Part shown: one piece after another, positions 5,422 to 8,250 of the stretch
Position numbering within the stretch: position 1 is the stretch's first letter
Layout of the letters: each line of letters begins with the position of its first letter
Assembly: GCA_013696365.1 (NCBI GenBank)
Contig: JACCYS010000173.1
Location: 1 to 8,250 of the forward strand
Direction: 5' to 3'
Length of the DNA stretch: 8,250 nt
Source of the DNA: Nocardioidaceae bacterium
GTDB taxonomy: Bacteria > Actinomycetota > Actinomycetes > Propionibacteriales > Nocardioidaceae
Made by a program: the position numbers and the translations under genes
The notes under the pieces: model-generated
The model's input: only the letters and a program-made list of their open reading frames with translations
The model's database searches: none
What the model was told of the DNA's origin: nothing

Positions 5422-7281
5422 TCAGAAGGCCGCGTCGTCGAGGTCCATCAGCATGAGGTCGGTGTCCTCGGCGATGGACCGCTCGGCGGCCAGCTTGGGC
5501 AGCACGGTCCGCGCGAAGAATGTGGCGGCGGCCACCTTGCCCTGGTAGAACGACCGCTCTGACCCGCTTGCCCCAGCATCGAGTGCCGCCTGAGCGACCT
5601 CGGCCTGGCGCAGCAGCAACCAACCGCACACCACGTCACCGAGTGCCATCAGCAGCCGCGAGGTGTTCAACCCCACCTTGTAGACGTTGCGTGCGTCGCC
5701 GCCGGCCCGCTGGTCGGCGCTCATCAGCTGGCCGATCATGGCGGCGACGATTGCTTGCACGTCGGCCAGCGCGGCAGCCAGATGCCCACGCTCGACCTTG
5801 AGCCGACCGTTGCCTGCCTCGGAGCGGACGAACTCCTCCACCTGCGCGGCCAGATGGGTGAGCCCTTGCCCCTGGCCCTTGACGATCTTGCGGAAGAAGA
5901 GGTCCATGCCCTGGATCGCGGTGGTGCCTTCGTACAGGGTGTCGATCTTGGCGTCGCGCACATACTGCTCGACCGGGTAATCGGCCAGAAACCCCGACCC
6001 GCCGAACGTCTGCAGTGACTCGGTGCCCAGTAGCACCCAGGATCGCTCGGAGCCGTAGCCCTTGACGATCGGCAGCAGCAGGTCGTTGACCCGCTCGGCG
6101 AGCTCGTCGCGGTGACCGTCGTGTGTGGCCACCGCAATCTGGTCCTGCCAGCTGGCGGTGTAGAGCACGAGCGCACGCAGGGCTTCGGTGAAGGACTTCT
6201 GCGTCATCAGCGAGCGGCGTACGTCGGGATGCGCGGTGATCGGCACCCGCGGGGCGGTCTTGTCCGACGACTGGGTCAGATCGGGCCCTTGCACCCGGCT
6301 GCGGGCGTAGTCGAGTGCGTTGAGATAGCCGGTGGACAGGGTGGCGATCGCCTTGGTGCCCACCATCATCCGGGCGCTCTCGATCACCTGGAACATCTGC
6401 GCGATGCCGTCGTGCACCTCACCCAGTAGCCAGCCCTTGGCGGGGGTGCCGTCACCGAACGTCAGCTCGCAGGTGCTGGAGACCTTGATGCCCATCTTCT
6501 TCTCGACACCGGTCACGTGGACGCCGTTGCGCTCGCCGGTGAGCTTACCGGTCTCCAGGTCGAAGCCATGTTTGGGCACGATGAACAGCGAGAGACCTTT
6601 GGTCCCTGGCCCGCCGACCCCGTCGACGCCGATCGGCCGTGCCAGCACGAGGTGCACGATGTTTTCGGAGATGTCCTGCTCGGCGGAGGTGATGAAGCGT
6701 TTCACCCCTTCGAGATGCCAGCTGCCGTCGTCTTGGCGGGTTGCCTTCGTCCGGCCGGCACCGACGTCGGAGCCGGCGTCCGGCTCGGTCAGCACCATCG
6801 TTGTGCCCCACTGCCGGTCGATGATGTGCCGGGCGATCTGTTGGTCACGCGTGGTGCCGTTGCGATAGACGATGTTGGCGAAGTTGGGGCCCGCGCAGTA
6901 GATCCAGATCGCGGGGTTGGCACCCAGAACCAGCTCACCAACTGCCCAGTTGAGCGACATCGGGGCCGGCTGGCCGCCCAGCTCGGCCATCACCTGCAGC
7001 CGCCACCACTCCGAGTCCATCCAGTCTTGATAGCTGCGCTTGAACGACTCGGGCAGCGAGACCGAGGTCGTGTCCGGGTCGTACACCGGCGGGTTGCGAT
7101 CGGAGTCGGCAAATGAGGACGCCAGCTTGTCGCTAGCGAGGCGGTCGACCTCATGCAGAATCGTCTTGGCCGTGTCGATATCGATCTCGGCGAAGGGGCC
7201 GGCACCGAGCACCTGTTCGCGGTCGAGCACCTCGAACAGGTTGAACTCAATGTCGCGAATGTTGGACTTGTAGTGACTCAT
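5422..7281 (-). CDS. fadE5: FadE5-type acyl-CoA dehydrogenase
   Basis: A 619-aa FAD enzyme that introduces the 2,3-double bond in acyl-CoA, the first step of beta-oxidation, in the cytoplasm. The N-terminus MSHYKSN.RD..FNLFEVL and the C-terminus ending MDLDDAAF closely match my recollection of mycobacterial FadE5 (Rv0244c, about 611 aa), as do long internal blocks: VLTEPDAGSDVGAGRTKA (163-180), the FAD/substrate region; ARMMVGTKAIATLSTGYLNA (303-322); ESLQTFGGSGFLADYP (421-436). The catalytic base should be Glu451 in LYEGTTAIQ. The long form has an extra C-terminal helical domain compared with about 380-aa medium-chain enzymes. Known FadE5 proteins accept a broad range of chain lengths; that is an inference for this one. 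ATG 7281 has AGGAA 5 nt upstream. A strong dyad lies 40 bp upstream (7322-7341), suggesting repression released by a fatty acid or acyl-CoA signal. Confidence 0.93.
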   Translation of the reverse strand: MSHYKSNIRDIEFNLFEVLDREQVLGAGPFAEIDIDTAKTILHEVDRLASDKLASSFADSDRNPPVYDPDTTSVSLPESFKRSYQDWMDSEWWRLQVMAELGGQPAPMSLNWAVGELVLGANPAIWIYCAGPNFANIVYRNGTTRDQQIARHIIDRQWGTTMVLTEPDAGSDVGAGRTKATRQDDGSWHLEGVKRFITSAEQDISENIVHLVLARPIGVDGVGGPGTKGLSLFIVPKHGFDLETGKLTGERNGVHVTGVEKKMGIKVSSTCELTFGDGTPAKGWLLGEVHDGIAQMFQVIESARMMVGTKAIATLSTGYLNALDYARSRVQGPDLTQSSDKTAPRVPITAHPDVRRSLMTQKSFTEALRALVLYTASWQDQIAVATHDGHRDELAERVNDLLLPIVKGYGSERSWVLLGTESLQTFGGSGFLADYPVEQYVRDAKIDTLYEGTTAIQGMDLFFRKIVKGQGQGLTHLAAQVEEFVRSEAGNGRLKVERGHLAAALADVQAIVAAMIGQLMSADQRAGGDARNVYKVGLNTSRLLMALGDVVCGWLLLRQAEVAQAALDAGASGSERSFYQGKVAAATFFARTVLPKLAAERSIAEDTDLMLMDLDDAAF

Positions 7282-7307
7282 CGCCGTTCCTGTCTGCTGC
7301 CGATGCC

Positions 7308-7320
7308 GGGGTCTGACCCC
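7308..7320 (-). promoter_or_regulatory. GGGGTC-T-GACCCC dyad in the acyl-CoA dehydrogenase leader
   Basis: A perfect 6+1+6 inverted repeat lies between the larger dyad (7322-7341) and the ribosome binding site (7291-7287). In RNA it could form a short hairpin; in DNA it could be a second binding site. No known motif is recognised. Confidence 0.35.
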
Positions 7321-7321
7321 T

Positions 7322-7341
7322 GTTATCTACTGGTAAGTAAC
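7322..7341. promoter_or_regulatory. 20-bp dyad, TetR-type operator candidate before the acyl-CoA dehydrogenase gene
   Basis: The site has the form GTTA-N2-TAC-N2-GTA-N2-TAAC: 14 of 20 positions obey perfect two-fold symmetry, with regularly spaced half-site blocks. It is AT-rich in a very GC-rich window and lies 40 bp before the start codon at 7281, where the promoter should be. Size and symmetry suit a TetR-family dimer or dimer pair; fatty-acid catabolism genes in actinobacteria are often controlled this way. A further 8-bp palindrome, ACTTAAGT (7340-7347), overlaps its edge. No TetR gene is in the window, so the repressor would be elsewhere. Confidence 0.6.
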
Positions 7342-7414
7342 TTAAGTATGCCACGCCAGTCCCGGGAGGCAAACATCACCGATGTGTCGGCAAAATCAAG
7401 TAGACCTAATCGAC

Positions 7415-7720
7415 GGTGACCGTGCCAAGCCGTGGGTGGCGGGCCTGCTGCTGGGTCTTGGCGTCTACGCGTTGTACCGGTTCTTGGCCTCGGTGGCCGG
7501 CGTCCGCAGATCCGGGGCCGGCCGTCGGTGGCGATATTGGTGCCACTGGGGTTGGTCGGCGGCACGGTGGACTCCCTGGTGGCGGCGGCTGGGGACCGGT
7601 GGGCACCACCAGCCTGCTGTCCTCGGGGCGCCTGGAGCCTCGCAAGGTCATCGGTTCGATCGACACCTCAGAGTTCGTCGTGGCCGCCGTCGCTTGGGTG
7701 CAGTTGATCGTGATCGCGGT
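7415..7720 (+). pseudogene. Remnant of a TauE/SafE (TSUP) family permease, internal fragment in three frames
   Basis: Three consecutive reading frames carry consecutive parts of one membrane protein. From 7430: PWVAGLLLGLGVYALYRFLA. From 7522: PSVAILVPLGLVGGTVDS. From 7578: GGGGWGPVGTTSLLSSGR, then LEPRKVIGSIDTSEFVVAAVAWVQLIVIAV. The last two blocks are the hallmark second half of actinobacterial TSUP proteins (PLG.VGG..D..GGGGWGPV, then SGR.EPRKVIGSVDTSEF). Shifts occur near 7512-7521 and 7576-7577, each equal to one lost base. The N-terminal half and the last helices are missing, so this is not rescued by fixing two bases. TSUP proteins export or import sulfite, sulfoacetate or related anions. 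Its position directly before the Rrf2 gene on the same strand recalls pairs of Rrf2 regulators and TSUP transporters near sulfur-assimilation genes. The 7282-7788 stretch holds this relic plus the dehydrogenase control sites and no intact gene. Confidence 0.75.
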
Positions 7721-7788
7721 CCGCGCTGAGCGTCGTCGCTTGTCGAGGAGGACCCGCTGCCGGCGTGAGCCTCTGACAGACTTGGCCG

Positions 7789-8247
7789 ATGCGGGTCTCG
7801 GCGAAGTCTGACTACGCCCTGCGCGCCCTGATCGAGATCGCGCGGCGGGACGACGAGGCGCCGGTCTCGGCCGAGGAGATCGGGCGGTTGCAAGAGATTC
7901 CGCATGGGTTCCTGCAGTCGATCCTCGCCGACCTGCGCCGAGCGGGCATCGTGATGAGCCAGCGCGGCCAATCCGGGGGTTGGCGGATGGGCCGCGCGGC
8001 TGCGGAGGTGACCGTCGCGGACGTGATCCGAGCCGTCGACGGGCCGCTGGTCAGCGTGTATGGCCTGCGACCTGAGGCTGTCTCGTACAACGCTTCGGCC
8101 GAGACACTGCAGCAGGTGTGGGTCGCCGCGCGCAGCAGTCTGCGCGGTGTCTTCGAGGGTGTGACCATCCAGCATCTGGCCAGTGGGGCTCTGCCCGCCG
8201 ACGTCGAGCGGCTCACCACCGACACCGATGCATGGCAGTCACACTGA
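7789..8247 (+). CDS. Rrf2-family transcriptional regulator (cysteine-free)
   Basis: A 152-aa DNA-binding regulator. The start MRVSAKSDYALRALIEIA is the standard first helix of Rrf2 proteins. The helix-turn-helix spans about 27-53 (SAEEIGRLQEIPHGFLQSIL, with the recognition helix near 38-50), and the wing is RGQSGGWRMGR at 59-69. Residues 76-125 form the dimerisation helix region, with YGLRPEAVSY at 91-100 as found in an actinobacterial subgroup. There is no cysteine in the whole protein, so an Fe-S cluster held as in IscR or NsrR is excluded; it is more like CymR-type members, which sense through partner proteins or ligands. ATG 7789 fits the family start, but no ribosome binding site precedes it (AGGAGG at 7747-7752 is too far), so the mRNA may be leaderless. 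The neighbouring TSUP relic hints at control of sulfur metabolism; this is inference. Confidence 0.88.
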   Translation: MRVSAKSDYALRALIEIARRDDEAPVSAEEIGRLQEIPHGFLQSILADLRRAGIVMSQRGQSGGWRMGRAAAEVTVADVIRAVDGPLVSVYGLRPEAVSYNASAETLQQVWVAARSSLRGVFEGVTIQHLASGALPADVERLTTDTDAWQSH

Positions 8248-8250
8248 TCG

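Noticed and set aside
6332..7116. Plus-strand open frames opposite the acyl-CoA dehydrogenase
   Set aside because: Antisense to a highly conserved gene and lacking any recognisable domain.
7741..7767. Second ECF42-like promoter before the Rrf2 gene (TGTCGA-N17-CGTG)
   Set aside because: The -10 box differs at the last base, the site lies at the end of the TSUP relic, and TGTCGA alone is frequent by chance in this window.
1..8250. CRISPR arrays, tRNA or rRNA genes, insertion sequences
   Set aside because: I found no regularly spaced repeats, no tRNA-like cloverleaf with a T-loop signature, and no transposase or terminal inverted repeats. The decay seen here is not explained by a visible mobile element.

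Overview
This is a GC-rich window from an actinobacterial chromosome. A mycothiol-type maleylpyruvate isomerase-family protein, a close FadE5-type acyl-CoA dehydrogenase, a DUF6458 membrane protein, an ECF42/DGPF sigma module and many GTG starts all point that way. I cannot name the genus from sequence alone.

Layout, left to right. (1) Minus strand, 1-1977: a two-gene unit of a mycothiol-dependent/DinB-fold enzyme (266 aa with a corrected start) overlapping an SDR oxidoreductase by 4 bp (GTGA). Downstream on the same strand, cut by the window edge, is a DUF559/AbiEi-antitoxin-like winged-helix protein. (2) Divergent region 1978-2076, with a near-ideal ECF42-type promoter (TGTCGA-N17-CGTC). 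(3) Plus strand, 2077-3610: a YCII/DGPF protein gene and an ECF42-type sigma factor gene. Both are frameshifted and both seem to lack about 20 conserved codons, so the module looks dead although its promoter is intact. A terminator hairpin follows at 3628. (4) Plus strand, 3795-5105: an intact DEAD-box RNA helicase with an RG-rich tail. It ends in a hairpin shared with the convergent DUF6458 gene. (5) Minus strand, 5113-7281: the DUF6458 membrane protein and a 619-aa FadE5-type acyl-CoA dehydrogenase. The dehydrogenase has a 20-bp dyad, very like a TetR operator, 40 bp before its start. (6) Plus strand, 7415-8247: a decayed internal fragment of a TauE/SafE (TSUP) permease spread over three frames, then an intact Rrf2-family regulator with no cysteine.

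I find no clear new defence or biosynthetic system. The most informative signals are the decayed ECF42 module with its surviving promoter, the TSUP relic that suggests a sulfur link for the Rrf2 regulator, and the operator in front of the acyl-CoA dehydrogenase. All four inferred frameshifts go the same way (net loss of one base mod 3), so sequencing or assembly error must be excluded before decay is accepted. The open frame at 2361-5105 joins sigma factor and helicase by accident and should not be annotated as a 914-aa fusion.
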